Assembly: GCA_036872755.1 (NCBI GenBank)
Contig: JAVHNS010000009.1
Location: 2,126,001 to 2,190,000 of the forward strand
Reading direction: 5' to 3'
Origin: Orbilia blumenaviensis
Lineage: Eukaryota; Ascomycota; Orbiliomycetes; Orbiliales; Orbiliaceae
Length of the DNA stretch: 64,000 nucleotides
Shown here: positions 35,535 through 48,139 of the stretch, piece by piece
How positions within the stretch are numbered: position 1 is the first letter of the stretch
Layout of the letters: the number at the start of each line of letters is the position of its first letter
Made by a program: the position numbers and the translations under genes
Notes under the pieces: model-generated
Told to the model about the DNA's origin: nothing
What the model saw: the letters and a program-made list of their open reading frames with translations, nothing else
Databases searched by the model: none

Positions 35535-35963
35535 CTACCATCCTCCTGGGATCTGCTTAACAATGTCGATTGTAGCTGTCGACTCCATTTGTTCAGCTTG
35601 GGGACGCTGAGGAACACCTAGATGGCTATTCGTTTTTTGGTTATACAGCGGTTGTGGCGTGGATTCGCCCGATTCTTGTGCCACCAGCCGCTTGGAGTGT
35701 GAGGCACGTATATTTTTTCTGTCGCCTGAACTTTCTGATATGTATTGCAATGTAGAGTTGATGTCCTTCATGGGAGGAGTTGCTACTTGGATATGTTGGA
35801 GTTCATCGATTACAGCCTGAGACCATTCGTGGGCGTTCAGGTCTTTAACAGTCCTCGTGCCAACCATCCCACTAGCACTAGTACTTGTGTTGGAGGGCTG
35901 AGAGTTGCTCATGTTGGGTGTTCGAGTGTTGGATGTTGCTGCGGCTGGCGGTTCTGAAGACAT
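35535..35963 (-). CDS. Small hypothetical, largely disordered protein
   Basis: A 142-residue single-exon ORF from the ATG at 35963. The start is Ser/Thr/Pro-rich (MSSEPPAAATSN) and Asn/Gln-rich throughout. A short amphipathic segment, LNAHEWSQAVIDELQHI, is the only ordered-looking part. No signal peptide or family. It is convergent with the esterase gene, 195 bases away. It could be a spurious ORF, although it is longer than most chance frames here and has a compact polar composition. Confidence 0.35.
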   Translation of the reverse strand: MSSEPPAAATSNTRTPNMSNSQPSNTSTSASGMVGTRTVKDLNAHEWSQAVIDELQHIQVATPPMKDINSTLQYISESSGDRKNIRASHSKRLVAQESGESTPQPLYNQKTNSHLGVPQRPQAEQMESTATIDIVKQIPGGW

Positions 35964-36710
35964 GGTTGGAACCAAAGTTCGATCGCCCCAACGGTAACAT
36001 GCAATGGCTTCTGGATCTGGAAAAATCGAGCGGATCTTAAGTGCTATACCGGTATTTATAGCCCGAGGAGGTGTCGTGTGTATGATAGTAGTATCGACCG
36101 CAACTTTGTTTTTGTTGTAAAATATTGACTTAATATACCTAGGTAATATACATAACTGTACAGAGGCAGAAGGGAAAGGAATGCTTCCCCGAGAAATTTC
36201 TGAAATTGAGATTTATACTCGAATCCTTGCTGCATCGCATTCCTTCATTATGCAATGATGTAGCGCTACGTAATGTGCCGCCAAGCTCGTGGTGCAACTA
36301 GCATGCATGTGCTCATCCTCATCGGTGCATGATACGCTGATGATCATGACCGTAATTAATATTCGTCCTCCCGTGGAATAATTGTCTCCTGTCTCGCTGA
36401 ATTCATGTATGCACTAAATAATCCCCAACACCGTGCTGGAACGCCGTAAATACCACGGAAACCGTAGGTCCCAAATGAACAATGGAGCCCACACGAATTT
36501 CCTGCCCCATACCTTTGAAAACAATACAAAAACACAAACAATGCCGAGTTGATAGAGAACGCCAGGGAAAGGACATGCATGCAAAGGGAAACGCAAAAAC
36601 CAAAATAAATAAAAATAAAATAGAACTTTTGCATTCCGTAAACAGAAATAAAAAGCAAACAGGCATTGATACCGATAGCCAACGGATTTTTCTAATGATG
36701 AGTTCGAAGG
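35964..36710. other. Intergenic spacer
   Basis: AT-rich, with short overlapping frames only. Confidence 0.45.
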
Positions 36711-38432
36711 CTACCTTCCTGGGCGCGGGGATAAGATGGTGGTTGCAGAAGGGAAGAACGCATCACTCGGCTGCAGATGGTCGTAAAAATTGTCGTCGTC
36801 TTCCTCCCATTCGTCAAGCAGTGCGAAACTATTTGTTCCCACGGATACTGCCCGTTGTGAACGTGGTATTTGGTGTACTGAAGGGGCTATCTCAAGATCA
36901 GCCTTCGACGTGATAGCGTATAGTGATTGCCAGTCTGATCTCGAGTTCCAAGTGTCAATGTCGGGCGTCTGCGCATCGATAAAAAACCCTTGTCGACTGG
37001 TTTCTGCGGGCCGGGACTCCCTTCGCTGCATCGGGAATGCCTTTTTATTATAGGCCCATCGGAAGAAGAATTTGGCGGAGGGGAGGCAACTTGTGATTAT
37101 CGCGAGGATAACTTCGAAGTAATTAACTAATTCCAACAAAGGCACGTAGTCTATATAGCCTCTCGTTTAGTATTTGAACTTCTATTGAGTGGTCTGGACA
37201 AGTTTGATTCTTACATGTTTGGTCGGAGACAATAACATGTCTAAGACTGACGATCTGCCAAAGCCTGGCAGCGGAAGCCGTAATCGTCCTAGGGAGTTCA
37301 AGGTTAGGAATAAGCTCTTGACTCCGAGTAATCCGGTCTGGTCTGAGGGAACTTACAAGAAACCACAAAGAAATATGACACAAATTTGCACCTGTCGGGT
37401 TCTTTTGAGTTTCTTCAGTTTTGGGATGAGGGGTAAAGGTGTCAAAAGGATTAAACAATCCAAGGCGAGGCCTGCGGCGCATATGCCAATCGTCGGTTTC
37501 ATCGGTCTAGCTCTGTGGATTGTGGATTTCCAGATGTCGAAAAGTACACCGGGGTGTCGTGGGACCTGGAAAACCAGAGCTGCGAAAGAACCAAGGCAGT
37601 AGATCAACTTGCAGGCAACTAAAATATCACATAATAGTTGCATTCGGGTGCGGAATCCAGAGTATAGACGGCGAATGGATAAGAGGAGCGATATTCTAGT
37701 GATGGTGTAAGTCCAGATAGAAAGGAGATTCACGACCACTACGGGTTAGATGGTTAGCATTCGTTCACCGGAGCACCTTTACCCACATGCATAGTGCAGC
37801 AGATGCTGAGCGGATTCTGTGGACATACTGATAAGCTAAATTATCGAAAAATTAGCCCACCTGCCTTTAAATGACCCGATGATTGCATTGCTTTTCGGGA
37901 TCGGGACTAAATATACATACTTTGAAGGTCTCCTCTGCGCTTCGAATGCGCACGTCCCAGATATGCCACCCCGCTTGGTACAGGTACGTTGAGGCGAGTG
38001 ACACTATTAGGACTGCATAGCTAGATAGCTATAGAGTAGAAATATAGACTGTTAAAACTGCGTCCTTCCACACAAGATCCTAAGAGAGGTATATCTACTC
38101 ACCAAAGCTACAATTAAAAGCCAGTCCTCGATGAATAAAAGTTTTGTCGCGCGACCTCTTTGTGTTGTCACGATCTTGAATGCGACCAGCAGCCCAGTAA
38201 AGAGCATCCCGAACAGAAATGCAATAGTTAAACCGATTTTGAAGCCCTCTTGTCTGTGTGGCACATAATCCGGGTCCAAAAGGCCCGGAGGCAACCATCC
38301 TTCCGTTATATACGGATTACCTTCGACTTGTAGTATCTGCCACAGCGCTTGTAACTGGAAAAGATCGTGCGCTGTTTGCCCCGTCGATTTCACAACCACT
38401 GTATTGGTATCGATAATGTCGTTCAACGACAT
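36711..38432 (-). CDS. Fungal rhodopsin-domain membrane protein (460 residues)
   Basis: Six exons join in phase: 38103-38432, 37921-38028, 37787-37835, 37357-37738, 37215-37288, 36711-37150. The soluble N-terminal part (about 70 residues) is followed by helix one (FKIGLTIAFLFGMLFTGLLV) and FIEDWLLIVALLSSYAVLI. Next come YQAGWHIWDVRI, SAQHLLHYALVVNLLSIWTYTI, a CGFLTITASAARLWQIVSLRH segment near helix six, and a closing helix (FEVILAIITSCLPSAKFFF). The tail is about 100 residues, rich in acidic residues (EWEEDDDNF). The donor after 37787 is GTGGGT, a less common form, but it alone restores the family pattern. Same broad family as the two other rhodopsin-domain genes in this window. Confidence 0.75.
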
Positions 38433-41400
38433 CTGGACGAACGGATGCCGTAGCCGGCGAAGCCACGGAAAGTATTTAAATTAGTCCCCCGCCCAACCGC
38501 CGCATTGACTTTTGGAAAATGTCGAAAAGATCGGAGACATGAAGAAAAGACAGTCTAGTTCCGAGCCCTTGGGGGGAAAGGTGCGGCCAACCTTATATCG
38601 CAAATTATCTCCAGTTGTCAATTGATCAATGCCACTTGGGATCTGTGCCTGAACAACACCAACAGGGATCAGTGAGGTTCTTTTGGGAACAGGCTGGTAA
38701 GGATAGAAGGTTGAAACATGTTGGCGAGTCTATCCCTGCAACTGGGCGAGACACACTCCTTCCCTTCAGGTGCCTAGCTGCATATGCACTACCAACAGGT
38801 GGTATGGGAGCCTGGCCTTAGGGAGGCGTTCATCAGCGAAAATAGTGTCTGGCCGCTCTGTTGGAGGCTTTCAAGATTGAACACCTGAAACGAAAGCGAT
38901 GTGTCGTTTGCTCGCATTTAGATTTGTGGCGGCATTGCTAATAAGATAAAATCATGTCCGCTCGAAGGCAATGGTTGACCGTGGCAGCCCTACCGGAATT
39001 ACTCGCCAGGGAACTCTAAATGAGGTAATCGGATCGTGCGCACGTCCATGATACTAAAATGGGCTATGTTCTTGGTGGGTATATCGTTTGGTGCCTGGTC
39101 GCTGTCGAGCAATTTTCTCATTCGGGCTGACTAATATGGCTTAAGGGGTCCCGATGTCTGGTTAGGTACTGATCCATCCGATGGTTCAATCGACATAACT
39201 AAGTAATTATCAGGCCCAGCCGCCTCTTAGTTAGATAGGCTAGATTATACATGACAGAAGCCTATCGACGATAGCCAAGAAGCGGAGATACCAACGCCTG
39301 ACACTAACTATGCTGGCTGGTGGCGTATTTATCGTAATCTGTAACATCGCTCGCGTATGCGGGTTGATAAAGTGGGCATATGTTGCCGAATTACTAAAAA
39401 AACACACACACACACACACACACACAGCAGAGCAGCACTTTGTAGCTACTTGAATATGAAGTGATCACTTGTTGATCATGAACATTTTTAGTTTCAGTAT
39501 ATGCGTGTTAGATATCCGTTGGTATCACGTTGGCTCCGTCTTAGTCACCTTTCTAGCTGGGGTCGGTGGGGCAGAATTTATATTTAAATTTAAACAAATT
39601 TAAAATTTGTGCATGTATCTAGGAATATAGGATGCGCAAGTAGATAAGGTAGGGTATTCGCATTTTGTTGTCAAAGTACTGCTCCTTCGAGAATTTAATA
39701 CGCCTCAGGAGAGCTTGGCCGCGATCAAATGTGTTAATTATAGAGTAAGCTCAAGCCTTGGAATACCTCAAAAATTAGAAACCTTCAACGATCGCAAAGG
39801 AAACAACTTCAGGAGGATTATGGAATAATTAATAGCGCAACACGAAGATATTTTCCACTTTTGGGATCTCGAGATGGGATTAACGCTGACTGCTTTTGGA
39901 AGCCCAGATTGCATTCGTGTTACCTGTTTGCTGGGTCGGTTCAACAAGATGCACTCTGTAATAATGGGGTATAAAATGTACTTTCTATGGGTTTGTTTGG
40001 TACCCGCCTCTGAACCATGGTATTGCTGCTTTGGATGAGTATTGAAACATGCTAACTGCGGATGCTTTGAGGTTGAGATTAGGGCAGGGTTTAGGCGGTA
40101 CAGTGGGTTATATACAAACATGGCAGCTCGTCGATATACAAGAAGTCTGATAATCCAATGTGGTGCTGGGGTTACGAGGGCTGAGCTAGATAGGCGGTCT
40201 GGAGTGCGTGGATTTAGGACATCTGACCCCGATGTCTGGCCTGATAACGCTGGGTGCCTCAGAATTCATTTTTGTGAATACTAAGTATCGGGATGTTCCT
40301 TTATGGTACTGTTTCAGGATGACTTTCACGGAAGTTAGCGAATTTAGAAAACTTATGGATGCTGGTGCCAATTAGGTTAATGGCGGCTGGGAATCGGGGG
40401 AAAACAGTAAGCTGGCCATCCAAGTTGATATGGTGCACATTACGACATATGGCTGACAGTCTACAGAGCCTTTGCAATGAATATGCATCTCACGAGGACC
40501 GAAACCATTAGCATTTGGTTCTTTTTTATTAGGGTACACTGACCCAAGTAATACGTGGGAAAGTGACCTGGTACGTAGAAGTGGAACTGGGACCAATGTT
40601 ATCTGGGCTAGTATCGGGGTATCGAGGCCTGTGTACATGTGGCCGTGCGCTACAAATTTTATTGATCTAATTGGGCATCTGTTACCATAAAAAGTGTTCT
40701 GGATAACCAGGGTTCCTTATTATTGAATTCAGAAGGTAGATTATTGCACACGTGCACCAGGCGTTGGAGATTCCCGCGAATGGACGAATTGAACGTGATC
40801 ACATTCCAAAAGAAGTCGCAAATAGAATGTTTCAAGCTCGAGGTTGATTCGATTTCACTGAAGTTTCCAGTTACAGCAGAGTTTTTAGGTTTTAAACTTT
40901 TTAAATTCGATGTGATCTGCTGTCGTGATAAGGGCGAGGCTTTAGGGTGCCGCTGTGGGTCGCGCTCGGTCAAAGAGGCAGTTACTTGCCGTTGCATTAG
41001 GCGAGCTAACTTCTCTCGAACGTTGGCCTGCCAGCGTAGTTTCATAAATGGCTGACAACGGTCTGGCTTCCTTCTTTTTCGTTATTGGGACAAGGGACCA
41101 AAAACACCAGTTAACTAAACGGCCAGAGGCTAGTTGTTGACTCTCATGGGTCCCCTACCTATCTGCATAATGCACATCGTACTGATGCCAGACCCCGCCC
41201 ATCTGCCGCTCACTTGATGGGGTTTTGTTGTATTTTGTATGTTGTTCTGACAGGTAATGGATGGACTATTGAAGGGAGCGAGATATATAGATATATATAC
41301 ACGGTGCAGCACAGTATTTACATGCAATGATGACGATGGAATTGGAAAGAAAAAACGGAAATATGGGTTAAGTTTGGCTGAAGGCTTTACCGTCAGAGAT

Positions 41401-41448
41401 CGATTATAAATGGCCCTGCGTTGACAGCTAAGCTTGGATACCAATCGC
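38433..41448. other. Gene-poor spacer (3 kb)
   Basis: Contains the CA microsatellite. A 128-codon minus frame (40659-41045) has no motif. The first part is the promoter of the gene at 36711. Confidence 0.45.
39402..39426. repeat. CA dinucleotide repeat
   Basis: Twelve to thirteen AC units after an A run. Confidence 0.9.
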
Positions 41449-43941
41449 CTACAGACACTGAGAGTAGTATGGATTAAGGGATTGGCATGTTGAACCTGAG
41501 ACACACGTAGTGGGACCCGTCCATCCGATTCCACCACACTGACCCCATTTACTTTGTGTACCTCCAGAGCTCGTAGTCGTTCTGGTGGTGGTAACTGGGG
41601 TAGTCGTCCTCGAGGTGGTTGTGGTTGTTCGAACTGAGGTTGTCGAGGAAGTGGTCGGGTTATTTCCAGCACGTGCCTTGATAAGATCGGCGGCCTAAAG
41701 TATTCATGGGTTAGATAATGTTGATTGGATTTGGGGAGTACGTAACGGTATACCTTTTCTGCAATTGCATAGACGGTGGCACAAGTATGGGTGGCTGGGA
41801 TTAGTGGGATAATGGAGATATCGCCGACGCTGAGGCCGGTAACACCGTAGACTAAGAGCTCGGCAGACACGACACCTCCCTGATCTTGGGGCATCATTGC
41901 TGAGGTACCGCAAGAGTGAGCTGTACTGGAAATCATTCCCTGGGTAGCATAGTTGATGAGCTGTTGGTCAGTCGTGACACTAGCACCGGGAGACTGCTCC
42001 TGTGGGCCGAGCTGTTGCATGGAAGGTGCTTGCATCCACTTGCGGTAGAATTTGATCATAGCAACAAATATTTCGTTGTCAACAGGGTTTATCGAAGTGT
42101 TATAATCGACAACGGGGTCGGCCCATTTGTCGGAAGGATTGATTAGGACTGTTCCTCGGCTCAATGGTTTCTCGTGAACTAGAGAGGTGCCACCACCACC
42201 GGAAAACGGAATCTCGACAATACCGTTCTTGAGGGACGCATAAGATGCCATCAAGACTCTTCTCTGGGCCTCGAAACCGCGAATACTAGCCGCACTATAG
42301 GTGCTTGGAAGATACTGGGCGGCGTTTTGGCTATTCACACGGCTGATAAGAGATTGGTAAGTTGAAAGCATTGTGGGAAGAGGCAGTGTTGCGAGAGCGT
42401 TGCCAACGAGCATCGACATGGGACCTGGACTTTTGGTAAGCAAACGTTACGAATGAATTCGTCGATCGAGCAATCCTACATACCCTTGCGGAACTGTTGC
42501 CATTGTTGTTGGGCCCATGCTTGGAAAGTCTGGTTGGTGTAGAGCGAAGCCTGGTTGGGTTGAAGATCTCGGGTGTCTTCGTGGTTGGTGGTAACAGGAT
42601 TAGCGACTTATACGAACTAGAAACGGGAAAAGATAGCTTACATTGGAAATTGATTTGAGTCGCGGGATGGTCTTGGAGATTGGAACCGACTCCGGGAAGG
42701 TCAACGACGACAGGTATATTGGCACGGTTCAAGAGATCTTGTGGGCCGATGCCGCTTCTCTGAAGGACTGCTGGGGTATTCAACCACCCGGCGCAGAGGA
42801 CGATCTCCTGAGTCGCCCGAATGGTAGTTGTAGATCCTCCATTGGCTGTACCTCGCTGCTGGATACGAACACTCTCTGCTCTCTTGGAGGACGAGAATTG
42901 GATATCATTGACTCTATATCCGGTTAAGAGATGGAGATTCGTACGAGATGCAACTGGGTCGAAGTATCTGTTCTTGGCATACGAGCGGCGGGATTGTGCA
43001 TCAACATTGTTCGGGACCCAATATGCATTGAAGGCGTTGCCGTTCTCGCCATCACGCATGGTTGGGACGCCGACCTCATTCCACGCCTTCCATTGGACCT
43101 CTGGATATCAAAGTTAACACTGCGGCCTGAAAATATTACGCCGGGGATAGCTCAAAGCTTACTGATCGTAGGCCATTGCCAAGAGGGGAACGTAACTTGG
43201 ATAGGTCCATTCCCATAAGCAGATGGTTCCCAGGTAATTCCGTAATCTTGGACGACGGCGGGGTCTGGAGTGCCAAAAGTAGTAGACTACCGTTGCCGAA
43301 TGTTAGTCCACTTCTATGAAGTGCAACGAGGTAAAATGATCTTCATATAATATATGCATACCTTCCTAAAGTACGGGAGCAGTCCAGCGAAATCCCAGCC
43401 TGGGTTGCCGAGTGCCGCCCAATTATCATAATCTTCAGCAGCACCACGGTCAAAGAGCATGCCATTGACAGTTGACCCACCGCCAACCACGGAGGCTGCG
43501 TAGATAGAGACACGTTTACCGCCGATCCCTGTTTGGGGAACAGTGGTGACATTAAACAGATTTTTCGCTAGGTAGTTGGTGGCTGAACTTGGCTCCAATT
43601 GGGCGGGATTGGTATCGACGTATCCATACTCGACGACAAGGACGTTCTCTATCAATTAAGATTACGCAAGTTAGTTACGTAGCTCTACTAGCTAATGAAT
43701 GTGCACGATTTGTGATAGATTTCCGGGTCAACTTACTCGTAGAGTCTTCACTCAGTCTGTTCGCGATAACCAGTCCACTTTGACCGCCACCAACGATAAT
43801 GTAATCATAGGATGACCTCAGGGACCCCACATTGATTTGACGGGCTCTAATTTTGTCAGCCAATTCTGGATAAGCGGAGCAGACGTTGCCTAAAATCAGC
43901 AACTGCACTGCAATTGCAGCGAAGCGCGAAAGAAGCGGCAT
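41449..43941 (-). CDS. Secreted GMC oxidoreductase (AA3) with C-terminal CBM1
   Basis: Seven exons join in phase to 694 residues: 43737-43941, 43362-43648, 43163-43286, 42642-43100, 42484-42576, 41754-42424, 41449-41694. The signal peptide ([22 protein letters not shown]) precedes the FAD-binding [19 protein letters not shown] motif, then [21 protein letters not shown] and other GMC signatures. The C-terminal active-site pair is His559 (TAHSCGTS) and His602 (ATHTC), spaced 43 residues as in glucose oxidase. A Thr-rich linker ([12 protein letters not shown]) leads to a complete CBM1 ([16 protein letters not shown] through NPYYSQCL). GMC enzymes oxidise alcohols or sugars, producing H2O2 or reducing quinones, and can feed lytic monooxygenases. 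No cytochrome domain is present, unlike cellobiose dehydrogenase. Substrate not predictable. Confidence 0.9.
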
Positions 43942-46132
43942 TCTTGAAATTCTGCAGAGGGTTAGAGTTGTCTAGTTGTCCGGGTTTACACCTACACTGA
44001 TCTGCGCAGCACAGCTAAGACACAAACAAACTCGCAGACTCCGAGTACGATATTTATATAAGTCGAACATGCTACTTATTGTACTGCAAAGCTTCGGAAC
44101 GAGCAGCCTAAAATTTTTGGCATATAACCCGGCGCGATATTAGATCATAGAATAACCCCGTCACGTCTTCCGACAGTTGCGTTCATTATATCCTAGCTCT
44201 TTTCTTCGAGTATGCTTGCCTTCTGTCAGTTATTAAAGTACTTACAGTAGGAATCATTGATAGACCCGCTGGAGTTCCATCCGGACCCATGACGGCTTTG
44301 AATGAGCGAGTTCAATTTCCTTTCTGCCGAGAACTCTGAGCATTACGGAACTCTCGCCTATACTCACCCTGTCGTTATCGTGGAAAACGGTCGTTAGTAT
44401 CCGGGGAAACAAGGTATATACTTGTAGGAAATTCGCTGATCTTAATATGGGTAAATGACCCCGGCCGGATTTAAGCTTGTGCAGGGCATCGCGGAACTTC
44501 AGGCAGAATGGCTAAACTCTCCGACCAAAATTTCCGATTTGGTTTTTGAACAACTGTGTTGATTTTGTTGCAAGCGCCCCATCAGCTTCTTGTTTCCTGT
44601 CAACATTATGCACGCAACGTAAAGGTAACAGTGAACTCTGACAGAAAGCCAAGGCCTTGGCGATAGCTATCTGCAAGTTCGTCTGATATATTAAATATTT
44701 GAATACTATAGGGTTGGTTGTCCCATCGTTCAAGATTTCCCGTCGTCCCCGAGAACCTGATCATTCAGCCCTCACCGGTTGCATAACTACAGCCTGTTCA
44801 GTGCGGAGTATCTTGAGGTGGCAGACATTGATCGGTGAATATAACATTCGGAGACCATATAGACACGGCAAACAGACTCGGATCAACTTCTGGCCTATCT
44901 TCTTTGCCTGTGGGGTTTCCTAAAGGGATTGTGGATACGAGTGGCTCATGGTGGAAATAACTAATAGCCGCTCGAAGCCATCTCACGGGCAAATGTCTCG
45001 GTTGATAGCATAGGGTGTCTAATAATGATTTAAATTAGGATTTTGTACGAACTATATGCTAAATATATGAGTATGTGTGTAAAATACACCACAGTATCGT
45101 TTTAGGGATGCTTACGTACAAAGCCAAAGCTGTCATTTGGTTGAGGGCGGGTATGCTAACATCGAAAGCAAGAGCTGAGAGGCTGCTTAAGTAGGTACAC
45201 TTAGGTACTGGGAGCCTAGATTCATAGAACTTGAACAATACATGCATGTCCAAAGCAAAGCACGATTCATAGCGCTAACCCTAGTATTTCGACAAGAGGA
45301 CATCGATTGACAGTAGACAAGTAGGATGAGTCGAACGCCTTCTCAACCTTGGACAGCATATCCGCTTAATATCACTGCACTATATATAACGGAGTTTCAA
45401 TCACCGGTGTATCCGCAAACACAAACAATATTGTGAAATGTCGTGTCGTTTAGATATCTAGATACGTCGTCCAATGCCTATATGCCGGGGATATAAGCGA
45501 GAATGAGATTACCTCGATTAGCCCCCTGCAGAGCTTTGTTTTTTAATTTTGAGCAACCGGCCCTGGTTTCCCGTCATATGCACCGAAAATTGTGATACCT
45601 AAGTCGCATGGAGGCAAGGATTCGGGAATAGATTAATTCTTGCCGGCTAAAACCCCACACAGGCACCGGTTCCCATACCACAGATGAAGAATCTAGCGAG
45701 AAAGACAGAGACACGTGAACGAAAGCTCTTCTTTCTATCGCAAACTTGTAGCTTGAAGCCGATCATCTCGGACGATAGGGGTTGCGAGATCCGCTTGTTG
45801 GCAAAGTCGAAACTTGCTTGGTGTAATCGCAAGTTACAATGAGAGGCTAAATGGAGGACAAGATGGCTCCGAGACTAGTTTTCTGGAGGATTCTTGGGCA
45901 AGAGCTCTCCTGCTAGCTGAAAAGCGGTGGACAGAAAGCTATAAATACAGTGACGGGAAACCAAAGGGTGCTCGAGCCTGGTGGTTCAGATTGCGGTCTA
46001 CATGGGATAAACGGTCCATCGGACAAAAATTGCAATATTGGAGAAAATAACATTACATCCGCATTCATAACTTTCCATCATTACGCCTACCCTTTAATCT
46101 TTAAAAAACTCACGGAGATATATTTTATAACT
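43942..46132. other. Divergent promoter spacer (2.2 kb)
   Basis: Between the GMC gene (minus) and the CBM1 gene (plus). No coding signal supported. Confidence 0.45.
44051..44060 (-). promoter_or_regulatory. TATA-like element of the GMC gene
   Basis: TATATAAATA lies about 110 bases upstream of the start codon on the coding strand. Confidence 0.4.
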
Positions 46133-46975
46133 ATGAAGTTTCTCACATCAATCGTTCTCACACTGGCTGCGTCGCTTCTTCCTGGGGCACAAGCGTCTTT
46201 GAACTGTACTGTTGTGGGCCAGCCGCTCGAATACAGATCATGCGAGTATCCTGACTGCTCGATTGTCGGTGTATACACCGTCGGCGCTATGATACAAGCA
46301 GCCTGTCGATCGGATTGCAGCTCTAACACTAAGTGAGTATACTCGGTACCTACTAGCAGTGTAGACTTCTTTGTGTCAACGGGCTTACTAGATGGGTATT
46401 TACTATAGTGTATGGTTTCAATTATACAACAAGAATTTCGTCCCCGGTGGGGCGAGAGTGACTGGGTGCAATTATTCCGGGATCCCGTTTGCCCAGACCG
46501 GTAAGCTCATATGATACCGTTGAAAGCTAGTAGAGGGAGGGGAGGAATAACTTGAACGTTCATAAACCTATCCTAACAAGTACCCCCCTAAGGCCTTCCA
46601 TACTGCTATGAGGAGCAAATGAGACCTAGGCCAACGACTTGCACTCGTGGTACGAATATTCCTACTCTGACTGCGACGACAACTGGGGCGACGACCCGTA
46701 CTACGACCCCGATTACGACGACCCCAGGCACCACAAGACCGACTACAACGCCTGCAGTAACGACGAGAGCAACCACAACTGTCCCCGGCAACTGTGGCGG
46801 ACTATATACCCAATGCGGCGGTGTGGGATGGACCGGTGCAACCTGCTGCACAACGGGAACATGTAAGAGCGAGCGCATATATTTCAATATTGAGTATTGA
46901 TGGCGAATACTAATGTTTTATGGGGGGGCTGTAGGCAAGGTGTTGAACCCGTATTACTCGCAATGCCTGAACTGA
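46133..46975 (+). CDS. Small secreted protein with C-terminal CBM1
   Basis: Four exons, 46133-46332, 46409-46500, 46593-46862 and 46935-46975, join in phase to 200 residues. After the signal peptide (MKFLTSIVLTLAASLLPGAQA) a cysteine-containing domain of about 90 residues has CTVVGQPLEYRSCEYPDC and WFQLYNKNFVPGGARVTGC. A long Thr/Arg/Pro linker follows, and then a complete CBM1 (CGGLYTQCGGVGWTGATC through NPYYSQCLN). The N-terminal domain is not a known glycoside hydrolase that I can recognise. It may be a small carbohydrate-binding or SH3-like unit delivered to cellulose by the CBM1. The last intron falls inside the CBM1. Confidence 0.85.
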
Positions 46976-48139
46976 CGAGGAGGCAGCCGTCGGACCATGT
47001 TAATCACAGAGCTGGAGCAACCAGTTGTTAAATGTGTATATAATCTTTAACGTATTAATGTTGATGCATTCAATGTAACGGGAGTGCTAGTATGATTGGA
47101 TTCCGTCGTACGTTTAGGCAAATGTATGCATATTTTTAGGCACACAGCGACTTAAGTATCTGATGATGAAGCAACCACATTAGTGGAATATCTTAAGATT
47201 TTATTGTAGATGGCGAGATTAGTCAGATACATACATGTCTGGATCTGTTATCCTTAACTAAAAGACCGTAGTGTTGGACTGGGTTAATTGTAATTGGTGT
47301 GTTGTGGAATCACCTCAACCACCTGTTGGACGATCGTTTGTTGTTGTTGCTATTGTTGTTGTTTTTGTTGCAATTTTTAGGTTAAAAAGACTGTGCAAAA
47401 CAAGACCTTGGCGGGAGACGCAAACAGCGTTTCCTCAAAATATGTCCCGTCGAAACATAAACAGGAAAATACGAAAAGAAGTGGTATGATATGGTATGAT
47501 CCCATCAAATGGAGGGTTTGTATCCAGGCTGGTCATGCACGGCCATGGACTTGCACTTGTGGGGCTCCTCACTTGGGAAATTCCGCTAACGGAGACGCAG
47601 ATTGGTGCAACGGCAATCAAGCTTTCCTTGGCCGCAGAAGGGCTCCGTTTCGAAGGATTTTGTTGCCGCAACGGGAAAGTTAGTTTCTGCCTCAACCCAC
47701 GAGGACTGGTACCAGAAGACTCGAAAAACCACTTGCGGGGCGGGTGAGGGTGGGGGCTGTGCCTGATCCTGACTCAACAGGGCATATGGAAGTCACGGCG
47801 TGAGGCTGAAATGGATAGACCAAAACCGCCCCTCGGGCTGAACCACAAAATATAAATCTGCAGCGGATCCAGACATTTAGCCTGGGGGTGCTTCCCCTCT
47901 TCCCTTTCCCTGGATCGATTCGAAGAGACCTCGAGCTTAAGTCTACCTTACGACTTCAGAAATCAAGACTAGACCACCGCGAGACTGGACTGAACCTATT
48001 CCTATCAATATATTGCAAAACCAATACCGGCTTTCCCCAACATACACAACGCATTCGAATGAATCGATACCGGGGGAACTAAGTATAAACGGGTTCAGCG
48101 GAACGTTGATTAGCAATCAAAGAAAAGTCAAAAAGAAAA
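46976..48139. other. Intergenic spacer
   Basis: Contains a GTT-rich tract at about 47337-47371 and overlapping short frames. The end holds the leader of the gene at 48140. Confidence 0.45.
47337..47371. repeat. Imperfect GTT repeat
   Basis: TTG/GTT units with a few interruptions. Confidence 0.6.

Noticed and set aside
40659..41045. 128-codon minus frame overlapping a 110-codon plus frame
   Set aside because: Both strands are open to a similar extent; no motif on either.
42607..42641. 35-base intron alternative in the GMC gene
   Set aside because: It keeps more sequence, but 35 bases is too short for an intron of this kind; the 65-base intron contains a CTAAT branch-like site and was preferred.
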